A DNA stretch of 64,000 nucleotides from Takakia lepidozioides (GCA_030704615.1 CM060734.1:53584042-53648041), one strand, 5' to 3'. Shown: positions 1 to 12,918, numbered from the stretch's first letter. A program made the numbers and translations. The notes: a model not told the origin generated them from the letters alone.

Positions 1-1500
1 CGGAAATACGGTGCCGCATTTCCGTCCCACAACTCCATGCCTGAGATACAAAAGGGAAATGCGGCGCCGCATTTCCGTTCTAGAATGTCAAAAGGTGCGA
101 GTGGGATGGAAATGCGGCACAACATTTCAGTTCCCGTGGTTCATGATTTTCAATCTGAACGGAAATGCGGTACCGCATTTCCGTTCCACCTTCACATACC
201 TTAGTTGATGAACGGAAATGTCGTGCCACATTTCCGTTCGGGAAAGTATAAAGGTCTCACCTGAACGGAAATGCGGTGCCGCATTTCCGGTTTGGAAAGT
301 TTGAAGGTCTCACATGGATGGAAATGCGGCACCGCATTTCCGTCCCACAGCTCCAGGCCTCATATACAAAACGAAAATGCGGCGCCGCATTTCCGTTCTG
401 GAATGTCGAAAGGTGCGACTCGGACGGAAATGCGGTGCCGCATTTCACGATTTTCAGTCAGAACGGAAATGCGGTACCGCATTTCCGTTCTGGAGAGTAT
501 GAAGGTCTCAAACAGACGGAAATGCGGTGCAAAATTTTCGTCCCTCCGCTCCATGCCTGAGATAGAAAACGGAAATGCGGCGCCGCATTTCCGATCTGGT
601 ATGTCGGAAGGTGCGACTCGGACGGAAATGCGGTGCCGCATTTCAGTTCCCGTTGTTCATAATTCTCAATCAAAATGGAAATGCGATACCGCATTTCCGT
701 TCTGGAGAGTATGAAGGTCTTAACCAGTCGGAAATGCGCTGCAGCATTTTCGTCACTCGGCTCCATGCCTCAGATACAAAACGGAAATGCGGCGCCGCAT
801 TTCCGTTTTGGAATGTCGGAAGGTGCGACTCGGACGGAAATGCGGTGCCGCATTTGAGTTACCGTTGTTCATAATTCTCAATCAGAACAGAAATGCAGTA
901 CCCCATTTCCGTTCTGGAGAGTATGAAGGTCTTAACCGGTCGGAAATGCGCTGCAGCATTTCCGTCACTCGGCTCCATGCCTCAGATACAAAACGGAAAT
1001 GCGGCGCCGCATTTCCGTTCCGGAATGTCGGAAGGTGTGACTCGGACGGAAATGCGGTGCCGCATTTCAGTTCTGATGGTTCACGATTTTCAGTCAGAAC
1101 GGAAATGTTGTACCGCATTTCCGTTCTGGAGAGTATGAAGGTCTCAAACGGACGGAAATGCGGCGCCGCATTTCCGTTCTGGTATGTCGGAAGGTGCGAC
1201 TCGGATGGAAATGCGGTGCCGCATTTCAGTTCCCGTGGTTCATGATTCTCAATCAGAACGGAAATGCGGTACCGCATTTCCGTTCAACCTTCACATACCG
1301 TGCTTGTTGGATGGAAATGCGTTACCGCATTTCCGTTCTGGAGAGTATAAAGGTTTCCCCCGGACGGAAACTCAATGCCGGTTTTCCGTCGCACTGGTGC
1401 ATGACTAAGATGCAAAACGGAAATGCGGCGCCGTATTTCCGTCCAACAGCAATCGAAAGTATCAGTCCGGACGGAAATGCGGAACCTCATTTCCACATGC
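1..1500. repeat. Palindrome satellite with four-unit higher-order period
   Basis: About 29 copies of a 22-24 bp palindrome with core AAATGCGGCGCCGCATTT occur every ~52 bp, for example at 54, 265, 373, 569, 781, 993, 1153 and 1258. The ~28-bp spacers are not unique. Four spacer types (containing CTCCATGCCT, GAATGTCGGAAGGTGCGACT, TTCATGATT and GAGAGTATGAAGGTCT) rotate in order, giving a ~212-bp higher-order repeat from about 373 to 1150. The centre varies (GCGC, GTGC, GTAC), usually keeping the two arms complementary. Frames stay open across the array only because the unit lacks stops. Related palindromes recur at 34.4-34.9 kb. Confidence 0.93.
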
Positions 1501-1888
1501 GGATCCTGAATGGGTTGCATTGTTCCGAAACAACACAATTGCGGCCTGTCTTGATGAGCACAACCTGGTTGTCTGACAGTTTTAACTAACAATCCTGGCA
1601 CTTGTTAGTGCGAACGTTCATGTCTGCACCGAGAATACTGCTGGATCCACCCTCAGGAGAAACTGTCAGGAGATGTTATTTCATCGCCGTATCGGCCATC
1701 ATTGTCATACTTACTGGCTATGGAATCACACCTCCCACCTTCATGCATGTAGCTTGAAACAATACTTTCCACTTCTATGTGTGACTTCCAATCGTCGATG
1801 GACTCCGCAGATCCACTTACATGGTGCCTGTGAGCCTTGGTCTGTCGCTATACTGAACCTCGTACTTGCCAACTTCGTGCGGTCTTCG

Positions 1889-4800
1889 ATGGCTCTGAAT
1901 TCCTACGCTATAGTTTGTTGTCCTCCGGAACTTGGGAGAGCTTGGATCCCAAACGAGGGAGGACTTTGCAGAGTGACTGAAACTTACCTTTGTTCCAAAT
2001 TCAAGCTCAAATCAGGCACAGTTTATTTGCAAGAAGAAATGAAGGATGTTCCTGGACAGGTTGACGAGACCATTGTCGTGCTAGGTAACGACGGAGGTTG
2101 CGGAATCGAATGGCACGTACCCCCATCAGATCTTGTACCGAGCTGTGGGAATGCCCATTCCCTTTCCAAATCAGTCGCTGCCCACACCATCCACAAATGA
2201 GTCCGGAAACCGACAGGCGGCCACTGCCAACAGAGTGGTATGCAACGATAATCATTCCCGACCTGGACCGTCAAGACCCTCCATAGCTTCTCGTGTGGAC
2301 GTATTCGACATTTCCGACGAGGAAGATGAGTGCATTGAGGTCCCCATGTCCTCCACACGGTATTTCAAATCCGACATGGACGTCTCTGCAGGTGCTACGC
2401 ATGTACCCTCGAGCATAACTCCAACCCGGTCCATTGTGCAGCTCCTATGGCAACATCACCTCGATGGTTCTTGCTCCGAGCTGGCTGCTCTCGACTATGC
2501 CAAATTTCCAGTTAGGAAGGTAACGTATCTGCCTCCCAAAGTCGATGGCAATGTCATCTTCAAGTTTCCACCTGTTACTTCATCAAACAAAGCCTCAGGG
2601 ATGTTAACAGACATGGATCGAAAGCATGACGGACACCCCTGGTGTGTGACGAAGACTAGTAGCACAAAAATTGCTGATGGTATTCGTGTACGATACGTCC
2701 TCTGTGCGGGGAAGCTGAGGTGCCTCAATCCCACCTGCTTCCACTTTCTCTCCAAAGGAGGGCGGAGAAACGAGACGGATTGGACTGGCACAACGCATCA
2801 TCCATTCATTGTCTCCAGCCAAGCTCCTGCGGGTACTTTCAAGTGCGCACATTGCAAAGAACCACCGACGTGCATGTCCATGTGCAGAGCCAAACAATAT
2901 TACGTTATCCATTTACTCCCGGACTTGACTAGAGCTTGCATACACGTTGGGGTCCACTGCCACCCCTTGGCGAGAGGCAACATGCGTGAGACTGTGCAGG
3001 AAGCACACGACATCATAAAAGAGGAGGTGAAATTGAGCCCCAGAGCCAGACCAAAGCAGATTCAGCTGAAGGCAGCCCACAAGATTGCTCTTGGCAAAAT
3101 CATGTCTGAAGATGGTTCAGACCGGGTGCCCTTGAACAAAGAGGAGATGCTTGACCTGTTGGAGTCCGTCTCGCACATTTGTAGTCCGAATGTGCGGAAT
3201 CACATCGTATCTTGCAAGCAGGAGTTCGGCCGGGGGTTGGACATGCACTCAATCCTGGAGGTGAAACGAATGACTGGATATGACTACATCCAAGGTAGCA
3301 GGTTTCTAGGGCAAGGCAGCGAATCCGATCGTTGTTACATTTTTAAAATGTCAACGTGTGGGCCTGGGAGTGGAGTCGACTTGGTCACTCGCATGACAAC
3401 TGGAAACTTGTCGAATGCTTGGGTGATGTTTGATCACATCAAGCGAATTACAAACCATCAGTGGGTGACTATGGGTGCGCATGTTTATGACTATCACTCC
3501 AAGAGGCTCATGACGATTGCAATCTGCGAGATGAAAGGGGAGGACACACAGTCGGAGATGCATCTGTGGGAGGGCATAAACGAGCAGATGGCAAGGGCGG
3601 GATTGCCAGAGCCCAATTTCAGGGGATTCATGGCAGACAACGCTCAGGCCAACTGGGCAGCGGTGCGGCGTGTGTACGGTGAGGACCCCAATGTTCCAAT
3701 GGAGGGGAAAGAGAGATCCTGTGGATTCCATTGGATGCAGAGTCTATCTCACTACACTACCAAATTTGTTGCTAGCTCATTCCAGGCTGAACACCGTGTC
3801 CTTTGTACGGCGTGGAAGGATGCACCCACATTTGATGACGCGGAGGTTAAGTTTGCTATCATCGAGGCTTGGTGGAACACGTCAGGTGCAGTGGAGACAA
3901 CCAATCTAGGAGCCTTGCACATCTGGTTGGGGTGGTGGCATTTCCGGTATCGAGAGTTCGGATAGTACATGCGGGAGGTATGATGCTGTCATTTTCGTGC
4001 AATTGTTTTTCTATTACGGACCTTTCCATTGGTTCCTCACCATTGTTTGTGTCCTTGTAGGAGCGGTGCTTGGATTCCGACACGGACATGCCGAACACGA
4101 ATATGGCAGAATCAGTGCACTCCTCCTGGCGAGCGTCTTTTGCCGCACATCTGGTGGACGTAGTGACGGCCACAACGGAGGACATCGACAGAGCAATCAT
4201 GCAGCAAGCCACGTACTACAAGTTCCTGAGCGGGAAACAATGGGGCTTTGGGCCGGACAGGGTGGAATTGTTGGTACGAACAGCTTCGAGGTCGAAGAAT
4301 CCACTGAAATGGGCGACAACATTGCGAGAGAAGATCAAAGGGACGCCTCTACACCGCAGAGGTGAGCACCTAGAGGGGGACGTCTGTACTTGCCCTGTGA
4401 GGCGGAGGATTGAAGAGGAACCCGGGTGCGAAGAGGATTCCTGGAGATCCGACAGGAAAATTCGGACAGCACCTCGAGGGCCCGTCATGTTGCCACACAA
4501 TGTGTCTTCCAGCAGTGGAAGCCCAACAAATTCCAGATCGCCATCGCCTTCAAGCGGGGATTCCGTGCAAGAAATTCTCACCGCTCGCTTGCCCCAGATT
4601 CCGCCCGCTGTTATGTAGTATGGCCAAGCCATTGTGGAGACGACTGTGTCTACGTCACAGTGGAGAATTGCTTGCACAAAGCCGTCCTTTCGAGGCAGGT
4701 GTTCCGCAATTCGAGTGGATACATGGCAACGTTGTTTAGAGATGATAAGGAGGAATCCAGATGGTGCTGTCCCTGCTCCTACTTTTACAGGAAGATTTGT

Positions 4801-4924
4801 CCATGCAAAGTTTGCGGAGGCGACAACCACCCAGTTCTGGTTCTGCAGGCACGACATTATGACTTGCGTGTATGGAAAGCCCAAGTACAGCATACAAACA
4901 ATGCCAGAGGCTCCCCCGGTGTAG
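1889..4924 (+). pseudogene. MULE-type transposase with GCM/WRKY-like zinc region (copy M1), broken
   Basis: An N-terminal piece lies at about 1889-2130 and the main exon at 2133-3977, followed by a GT-AG intron (3978-4060) and an exon from 4061. Numbering from 2133, a Cys/His-rich region spans residues 161-277: RKHDGHPWC, two further CxxC-type pairs and a closing HVGVHCH. This resembles the WRKY-GCM1 finger of MuDR transposases. The DDE core shows D434 (MFDHIKR), D502 (FMADNAQANW), a C530-x2-H533 pair, and in the second exon the N-M-A-E-S-V-H glutamate typical of MULEs. Damage includes a frameshift near 2130, a TAG at 3963-3965 where copy M2 has an Ala codon, and a TAG at 4616-4618. The SWIM domain is lost: the gene ends at 4924 just before a GTGAGC cluster. 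It is non-functional as it stands. Confidence 0.72.
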
Positions 4925-5505
4925 CCCAACGACGCAATGGCGTGAGCATGCGAGCGTACGCTCACGCAGGAGTGACGTGGTGTGAGCGTCATGTCAACAT
5001 GCTGATGTGGTGGTAAATGATGATGTGGCACTGTCCGTCATCTGCCACGTCAGCATTAACATGCGCCGCCTATAACCGTGGATGGTCCTATGACCGTGGA
5101 ATTAATGCAGGGAATCTTGCCTAAATAGAATCAAGACGAGCGTTGAGGCCTACAATTGCAGCATCCAACATTGTGCAATTACAAATGCTTGTTTCACTTT
5201 TACAATTACGAGGACGAAAAAATATCCTCACAAAGTGTGCGCCATAAAGGCTGCCACGGGAAGACCTCCTCCCTCCTCAAATAACAATGAGAGTTAGGAT
5301 CATCTTCAAAAGATGATTGTAGTGCATAGCGACAGCAAGACATGTAGACTTCGAACGGTGCAATGACAAATGTGCACTACCTGAAAGTTGTCACTCAGAG
5401 CTCACTCCGTATAGTTGGAGGCCATATCATTGCACCGCCGACGAATTGATGTGAATTACACATTTCAAATCATGGTCGTCCACATACCACATTGCATAGT
5501 TGACG
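4925..5505. other. Spacer between tail-to-tail MULE copies
   Basis: No gene is recognised. The left part (about 4938-5010) is rich in GTGAGC/GCTCAC and CACGTCA words. It is followed at 5068-5105 by two copies of a C-C-T-A-T-(A/G)-A-C-C-G-T-G-G-A word, which also appears near 22.85 and 42.63 kb. The rest, to the stop codon of the minus-strand MULE at 5506, shows no clear structure. Confidence 0.5.
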
Positions 5506-8500
5506 CTACCCATGTGTTGTTTCCTGCTGCAAAAGAGTATCGACCTCGTTGAAACTCATAGTGGCCTGGTGAATGAAGTTGTCACGTTTGGGATCGCAAA
5601 CCATCCTCTTCAAAAATATGAAATACAAATGTTTGCAGGGTATGAATTTACCTCTCTTGCCCAAACTGGTTGATAGCACATTCACAAAATCAGGACATGT
5701 GCAATTGGGGAAATTGGAAACCGTGATGTCGTAGGTCCTGTCATGAACAACAGATGTGGAAGTGATGATTGTGAATACCCGACCATATCCTGGATCGGGT
5801 ACTTCCGTGGTGCTTCCAACACGAGCTTGGAGCATTCTTGCGGACTCCACTTTGCCAAAGTGTTCAGCGGTTGAAACGCCGAACGAGCTTTCCATCTCGT
5901 TTGGTTGGCCACAAGTCAGGATTTGCCGGGGGGACCCGGGAGGACGCATAAGTAGTAGCACATGCATGGAGTTGGGGTTGTCTCGCAAGGGAAAAACCTG
6001 CCTCCTCCAGCATTTCAATCTCCTGAAAGCTGAGATGTGTTCCCACCTTCACGGGCCAAACGCTTGGAGGAGATGGCTTCATCACTACGGAAGGACGCAT
6101 AGTTCCATGCACACATCTGGCACAATCATATGCGCAGAACCAGAACTTGTGGTTCTTGGCTTCTGGTTGACCATATGGACGCATCAAGCCCGTGAAAGTC
6201 GGAGCAGGAGTTCGGGCACCACCTCTGGATATAGATGAAGTGCACTTCTCAAAATTAGTTGCCCTGATCGCTGTACATTTCACACGAGAGCCTACACTTG
6301 TGCGTTCTATGTACCAAACGTGGTCGGGGCATGCGAACTCAAGCACATCAAGGGGGTTGTTTCTCTCCTGCACCATTTCAGTGGCACTGTTTGATGCTGG
6401 AGCTTGCCGTCGTGTTGGAGGTTCCTCCACAATGGAGGTTCCGGACATGGAGCTGTCATGCAGGGGAACACGAGGCTTCGAGAAGTTATCACGGTCTGCC
6501 CTGTGGGAATCTAAATCCAAACCAGGTGGAGTGTTCAATTTCCTCTTACAGGAGCCGAATCTCTCCTCCCCTTCAAGATGTGGAACTCTAGAAACAAGTG
6601 GCGTTCCCTGGGCATACATGCTCACCGCCTGTGCTATCTTGATTGGATCCCCAGATCTGTTTGCAGCAACATCAACTCCCATTTGTCCGGACCCTTGCCA
6701 CCAACCCCACCTCGTAAGAAATCACGGTATCGGGTTTGTTGTCGCAAGGCACGTATCAAATCATCTGTTGTTGCCACATACAAATCCCGACCTCGTTTCC
6801 CAGACTGCTGCAACCATGCGTTGTGCACAGTTTCTGCCAAATTGCAAGATGGCATGTCCGCCATTTCCTCAATGGACATGTTCTGCAAAGTGCAGAACCA
6901 CACTTCAAAACAGTGAACAGAAAACAACATAAAGAAAGCGAGGACACAATAAAATGGAAAGCAAATGTATGGAAAAGCAATAAATATAAGCCTCGTACCA
7001 ATGGCATGGCTGCTCCCCACTGTCTATACCGGAAGTGCCAAAACGCCAGCCAATCTTCCAATGCTCTCATACTCTCAAGTGATGCAGCTCCAGAAGAGAA
7101 CCACCAGGCACGAATTGTCTGGAACAAAGTGTCCGCCTCCTTCATTGTTCTAGCATCTTTGTACTCTTTGCACAATTTACGGTGCTGAGTCTGCATCTCT
7201 GGTTTGATGTCCGACTTTGTATGTTTTTCCAGAGATTGTGTCCAATGGAATAGACATGTACGCTCTCTTCCTCGCATTGGCACTTTTGGGTCGCCCGATC
7301 CGAAGAGAATACGAACAGCATTGAAATTTGCTTGAGCACTATCCGCCATGAAACCTGCGAAATTTGGAGATGGCAGCCCATGACAGCCCATGACACGTAT
7401 CAGGGAATTCCACATGAGCTTCTGGGATTCCGTATCCTCGGATTGCATGTCACAAACTGCAATTGTCATAACTCGTTGGTACACTGGATCGTAGACATGA
7501 CAAGCCATTGTTGTCCAATCCTTCACTCGTTTCACATTATCAAACATAAGAAAACAGTTCTGCAAGTCCCCAGTCTTCTGCATCCGCTTCACGAGGCTAA
7601 CCCCACTGCCCTCCCCAACAGTCGACATTTTGAAAAGAAAAACTTTGATGGCACCTTGACCTGGGAATACATTGTATGTAATCGCACTTGCTCACTCGTT
7701 TCAATTCCAAAATATTGTCTATGTAGCCTCTGATCCTAGAGCCCATTCTCAATGCATTGATCTGATGCCGAATGTTCGGTGAACTTAAAGTGGAGAAATG
7801 ATCCATGACCAGGTCCAATGCTGCACCGTCAAGTTTAGTCCCCACAGAATCCCCTTCACTCAAAATATGGCTTTCCAAGAAGGACTTGCTTGCGCCAAGA
7901 GCAATTGCAGATGTTGTTGCGGATGGGTTTCTCTCGAACTCCTGTTTAATCAACCTCGATACTGTCTCAACACTCTCCTTGTAATCCCCCTTCGAGACAA
8001 GATGGTTATGGAATCCAAAATGCACACAAGCTCTTGTCATTGTTTTCAAACGGTGGACAACATAGTACATTCTTGCTCCGCAGAGCGCCAAGCAGGATGG
8101 CACAAGTTTGCAGAATTTGCAGACGAAAGTGTTTGCCGATGGAGGGGCAGTCCCAGGCTGAAATGGATTTTCCGCCAAACCCTCCCATTCGCTTTGATTA
8201 TGAACCCCAGACTGAAGAAAGTGTCTGCAATTCAAATTATCACACCTAAGGTGTCCATTGCAAACTGTCCTCCTGAAAACAAGCTTGTCATCATTCTGAA
8301 TATTGGATGTTTTTGTTCTGCACCACGGGTGCCCGTCGTGTTTCTTGTCCATTCCATGCATCACGATTGTTACACCTCCAACTCGTGGAGGAGGAGGCAG
8401 CTCGAATAGGATATCGCCATCAAAAGTCTCCGGCAAGCACTTCACAGGCACCTGCTTCAAAGATTCCCAATCAATTCCCCGCAACTCACTTTTGAATCCA

Positions 8501-9006
8501 GCCATTCCTCCCATCGCCCGCAATTTTGGAATGACACTACAAATCTCTTCTTCATCAGCTTCTCCAACCACAGTAGGAAGGACTAGATTTGGAATTTCAC
8601 TTATGTCATCATCGGAAGAATCCGAAAGCTCAACGATTGGAGTGGAGGACGTCTGTTCTTTTTTCACCACCACCTCCCTCTTGTCTTCAATGACCGAAGC
8701 AGCAATCCCGGGCGTCACATATGACCCAAGGGACTTTCGCCGAGGCTCTCCAAGTACTCTGTATCGACCAGGACGCACTCTCCACTGGCTGATATGAGCT
8801 GTCTCATCACGGTTTTGGAAAGAGTATTTCAACAACTTCCCTTTAAGATCGTACACCTCTTTCTCCAAAAAGATGGAGCCATTCTGCAGCTGAAAACGGG
8901 TAGCCAAGACATGTTCCAGAACAATTGCAAATCCATTGTCAAGGACTTCCTGGGAGAACGGCACTGGTTTGTCGTCAGAGAAGAACTCCGCTTCAGAGGA
9001 AGCCAT
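5506..9006 (-). pseudogene. MULE-type transposase, near full-length copy M2, frameshifted
   Basis: This is the most complete copy of the family. Reading leftward from ATG 9006 it has an acidic linker (SDSSDDD), the Cys/His region (KKHDGHPWC to HFGFHNH), and a DDE core with MFDNVKR, FMADSAQANF, a CLFH pair and, after an intron (6998-6883), the NLAETVH glutamate. A Cys-rich module follows, then a C-terminal SWIM finger (CTCPDF ... CKHLYFIFL) ending at 5506. The catalytic glutamate exon starts at 6882 and the preceding exon ends at 6999, the same position as the intron in M1. Three frame changes relative to its relatives are visible, near 7675, 6675 and 5875. The frame stays open upstream to about 9126, so the start is uncertain. 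A SWIM finger after a DDE core is characteristic of MULEs. Confidence 0.74.
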
Positions 9007-9126
9007 CTTCTTTCCTCGCGTACGTTTGTACCTTGCTATCGCAGATCTAGTGTAAATCGGTTTACTGATGTCTCCAGAACACAGTTGAAGAATGAGCAGA
9101 GAATATGGCGGAGGAAGCTCAGACAA

Positions 9127-9862
9127 TGACTATGCATATTATGTTATTCTTTCCAGATATGCAGCCGTCCATTTTAATTACTTTTCTTGTGGGCCCAGTG
9201 GTCAGAGTATCCCTAGGAGCAGTGTCGGCAGCTGTTAAACCGTTAACCAGAACCTCATCAATAAACCCAATAACAAAGCCGACTTCCTGGAAGCATGCCA
9301 CAGGATCTGAGGATGGGATTGCAGATTAAGTAAATGTATCTTTATACTACTACCAATGATCATGCGCACCTGGAAAGTTCCAAATGTGAAACGAATGTGG
9401 GGTTTGGCTAACAATGATGACCGTGTATGATATTCCAAGATTTGTCATCAAACTCTCGTTCATTTACATTTATTTGTGTAAGACTGTGCGCCAAGATTTT
9501 TGGGATTCGATGTTATTTTTAAATATTGAAACCGTTCTAATAAAGAACACGCCGTTTATTTTGGGCGACACACGTCAGACATCCATAACTGAATACGAAC
9601 TGCTGTATACCAATTGCTGGCATGTGCACTAATAAGGGAACGACTATGTGTAACGGTCACGCGAGAGGGAATCCGATGCTTCTAGAGACACGCAAGAACG
9701 CAGGCAATCCCGCAAGAAATCAGGAGTCACTGCGTTTTTCTACTTTTCGCGCTTAGAGAGAGAGTGGTAGTCAAGCTGGAGAGGGTTCCTTCTACAATAC
9801 GAAAGAGAAGAAAGTCTCTTTATTTTACTTCCCTTAGAGAGAGACGCAGAGCAAGAGAGCAA
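9127..9862. other. Spacer between divergent MULE M2 and ParB-like gene A
   Basis: AT-rich to about 9640, with no recognisable gene. From 9650 it becomes mixed and purine-rich (AGAGAGAGAG around 9755) and leads into the first exon of gene A. It may hold divergent promoters, but no convincing TATA box was assigned. Confidence 0.4.
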
Positions 9863-11680
9863 ATGACGAGGCATCGTTTGTTGGAGAACACAGGGCCAAG
9901 GCAACAGGTGAACGCGGAGACTGATTCAGAAGAGCAGACGGAGACTGAGGCAGCGGCTGTGACACAGTCGGCGATAAGAGTGCACCAGCCTGTGGAGGCA
10001 GAGATGATTCGCAGGGACACTGAAGGAGGTGGAAGCACGCGGAACGCCGAACCGGGAGAAGGTCCAGAAACCCTAGAGCAGACAGAAATTCCAGCAGATG
10101 TGAGAGGGAAGAGGAAAGCTGCAGAAGGGGATCCAATTTCAAAACCTAAGAAGGCGCCAGTAAGTTTTATCTAACTTACATTTCATTGTTGAAGATATGC
10201 GTAGAGATTGAGTGGAATGTCCCAGACAGGGATTGTCGCTACCGACCATCACAAAGGTGATTTGCTTTCTACTCCTCTGCTAAGGGTTTACCGCACAATG
10301 AGTGGGTGACTATCGGTACAGTCATTCACTATTGTTCAGATCATACAGTCTGTCTGATTGCCTTTCAAGGAGTCCTTCCTCTTCCCTTCTTTAGCAGGAA
10401 CTACTGAATTGCGAGCGTCGTTAACGCCATTCGATTCTCCTCATGAGATTTATGTACCTATGTGTTTGAAGAGAGAGTGAGGGTCGGCATACCGTCAATC
10501 ATCATTGTTCAGACCATACAGTCTGTCTGATTGCCTTTCAAGCAGTCCTTCCTCTTCCCATGCTGGCGACGGTAATCACAGTGGAGTCAATCTGAATAAT
10601 CTGCACTTACTGTCCGCCCTAAACTATACTGAATGTCGTTGCCGCCAATCACTTGCACATAGATGTCATTACACAACACCAATCCGGCAGGTCGTTATCT
10701 TTTGTGATTGTCGTTAACACCGTTCGCTATCGCTCTCGCCTTTGTTTTGAATACGGCAGTATCAGCTTTGCTTGTGTAGATTGTGCTAAATTGTTTCACA
10801 CCATTCATAGTGAGTTTCTTTGAGACAGAGTGATGGTCGTTACCGCCATTCACTATTTGCAAACTACTCAGTCACAACTGAATGGCATCGTGCAAAAAAC
10901 TGTGAGGTCGAAGCCTACAGGATCAGAGGGGAAAGGATCTGGAGATGGGGACGAGTCCGCAAAAAGCTCAGAGAATACAGATGAAGCAGATGAATCTGAA
11001 GTGCACTACCTTGACAAGGTGAAAGAACTCATGTCATTCCAGAAGGTAAACTCTCAGGAGGTTATACGAGACATGCTCGTATCTGGAGGGCGTCTGGACA
11101 TCCCTCTGTGTCGGATGATATCAATGCCTGTTGTGCGTCCACCTCTTTCCCATGACATAACAAAATTGGAGAGTGATTTTGTGCATGGATATAGACTTGG
11201 TGCACAAGTTTTTTATGTGTCACTAACGGATATAAATGGGAAAAGCACATTAGTGTCTCCAGAGATCAGTGATAACTGGGATGAGTGATGGAAAGATGCC
11301 AATGAGGAGTTCGAGCTGGGCCTCATGATGGGAAAGAACACCCAGCAATTCTGCAACCACATGTTCTACGTCTGGGACGGCAACCACCGATTGCTGGCAT
11401 GGATGGGATACATTCAGAAACACCATGCGAAAGACAAAGACAAGCATGTTGTTGTGGAGGCAATGGTTTTGGATCCCGGAAACGACATCGCTAGGCTTCT
11501 TACAGCTATGCACGACGTGAACAAGTAAGTCATCCAGGAGATTTCATTCCCTCTGTAGTGTCTTATTAATCCTCAAAAAACAGTGTTAAGGAATGCAATG
11601 TTTCCAATGTTTTTGCAGATCGACAGAGAAATCGCATGTGACAACAAGTTTGGTTCACACACTATTCCGAATTCAGAGGA
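9863..11680 (+). pseudogene. ParB-like/N4-N6 methyltransferase family, copy A: N-terminal part only
   Basis: Exon 1 is 9863-10159 (ATG to donor GTAAGT, 99 codons; basic, then Glu/Thr-rich, ending in a KRK-type patch). Exon 2 is 10872-11524 and exon 3 starts at 11619. Exon 2 holds a ParB/Srx-like domain: IPLCRMISMPVV, then HMFYVWDGNHRLLAWM, in which D-G-N-H-R is the diagnostic box. A TGA at 11286-11288 interrupts the frame where copy B has a sense codon. The exon 2/3 junction (phase 2) falls at the same place as in copies B and D. The copy ends near 11680, where gypsy-type sequence begins, so the methyltransferase half is absent. The 712-bp first intron carries seven palindromes. Function is inferred only. 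Confidence 0.6.
10160..10871 (+). repeat. Intron 1 of copy A with palindrome array
   Basis: Seven imperfect inverted repeats of about 20 bp sit at roughly 10224, 10305, 10413, 10480, 10632, 10709 and 10832, on the pattern GAATGTCGTTAACGCCATTC. They are spaced 70-150 bp apart and embedded in partly duplicated sequence: ACAGTCTGTCTGATTGCCTTTCAAG-type text occurs at 10345 and 10519. Flanking exons are joined by GTAAGT and CTACTCAG. Confidence 0.7.
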
Positions 11681-11819
11681 TAACCATAGGAGTGCTTGCG
11701 GTGGATGCAGGTGCAGGTGTAGGCTATGTTAGGAACTTAGTATTCCAAACCATAAGCCGCAACAGGTTCTCTACCCGGTTACCTTGTGGAGAGGGGGTTA
11801 GGGACATGTTCATGACTGG

Positions 11820-12741
11820 TTGAGTGTCAACACGGAGGTGCCACTAGTTGCTGGGGACAGTGCCGGTTCGAGCACTAGCGATACTAGTGGGTACACGAGA
11901 CGAGGTGTGCGGTTTAGGCCACCTTCACCTCCTGTGTCTTCTACGGAAGGTTCTGATTCGGATTGTGAATCAGGGGGACTCATACCGGCGGTGCAAGTTG
12001 TTTCATTGCCATTGTTGTGGGACACAATGGAGGAGATGTATGGAGCTACCAAGGGGCCACGAAGGTACTCTGGGGCGGTGGGCACCATCGAGTTGGATGA
12101 TTTTATCCAAGAGTTTGATAGTTGGTGTGATTTGCAGCAAATGCGCAATCCACAACTATTTACGCCTTTCATGGCATGGAAGGGGCTGTTTCAGCACCTG
12201 GAGGGACTGCCTATGGATGATTACCATGAGTTCAGGTGAGGGCATGAGGTTGAGATCGAGGAGTGGAGGATGTACTGGTCACCCGACTATGTCTCCATCA
12301 CTAGGGGCACTAGAGCCACGAGGGCAGTGGCTACACCTGCCGCTGCACCGGCATCTTCAGCAAGCAGCAGTGGGACTGTCCACCCAAGCCACTACCGCAC
12401 CAGCACCAGTACCCATGCCTGCCTTCAACCCTGTTGTGGAGTTCTTCGAAGAGTTGAGAGGGAACTACCAAGGGGTGAGGACAGAGAACTTGCGGAGCTT
12501 GCAAGAGTTCCAACGGAAGCCGACTGAGAGCTTGAGGGAGGCTTTCACTCGCATGAGGTGCTTGATAAATGTAACCCAAGGGGTTACGGAAGCTCATGCA
12601 GTCCAATTCTGGTATGGGATATTGGACAAGGAGCTGAGGAGAAGGGTGCGGGATGCAACTCTCCTACAAACGGCCCAACCCACCTTAGCAAATGTGTTTT
12701 TGCTGGCAGAGCGGATAGAGCTCAACATGGTGGAGGAATGA
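11820..12741 (+). pseudogene. gypsy gag, broken
   Basis: Two frames together give a retrotransposon gag: ELDDFIQEFDSWCDLQQM in the first and SLREAFTRMRCLINVTQG with FWYGILDKELRRRV in the second. A TGA at 12237-12239 interrupts the first frame, which then continues. The frame changes between about 12380 and 12420. Gag would form the particle that packages the element RNA. The gene cannot be expressed intact. Confidence 0.6.
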
Positions 12742-12918
12742 ATGGTCATGGTGGGATTTGCTAAGGAGACACCACGGGGTAGTGGTGCTCCTAGCCAACC
12801 ACTACCTCAATGTGCTCAAGGCAACAAGGGGGCTCAGGTGAAGCTCAGGGAAGGACAGAGAGGACCTCAGATGCAGGGGTCTCTTCCTTCATTTGCAGGC
12901 CAACAACGGGTTGAGGTG

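Noticed and set aside
1-1500. CRISPR array (24-bp palindromic repeats with ~28-bp spacers)
   Set aside because: The spacers are four rotating repeats rather than unique sequences, no cas genes are present, and the surroundings are eukaryotic transposons and spliced plant genes.
11-1600. Overlapping open frames in five frames rich in GNAAPHFRS-type text
   Set aside because: They are translations of the palindrome satellite, whose unit happens to lack stop codons in several frames.
1673-2200. Separate 175-residue gene before M1
   Set aside because: Its second half (SKFKLKSGTVYLQEEM) matches the N-terminal region of M2 (TRFQLQNGSIFLEKEV), so it is the frameshifted start of M1.
8303-8797. 164-residue plus-strand frame
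   Set aside because: It is antisense to the linker and zinc region of M2, which has homologues within the window.
11680-11820. Primer-binding site and 5' LTR of the gypsy element
   Set aside because: No TGG-start tRNA-complementary motif and no match to the 17.5-18.1 kb repeat could be found, so the 5' end was left undefined.
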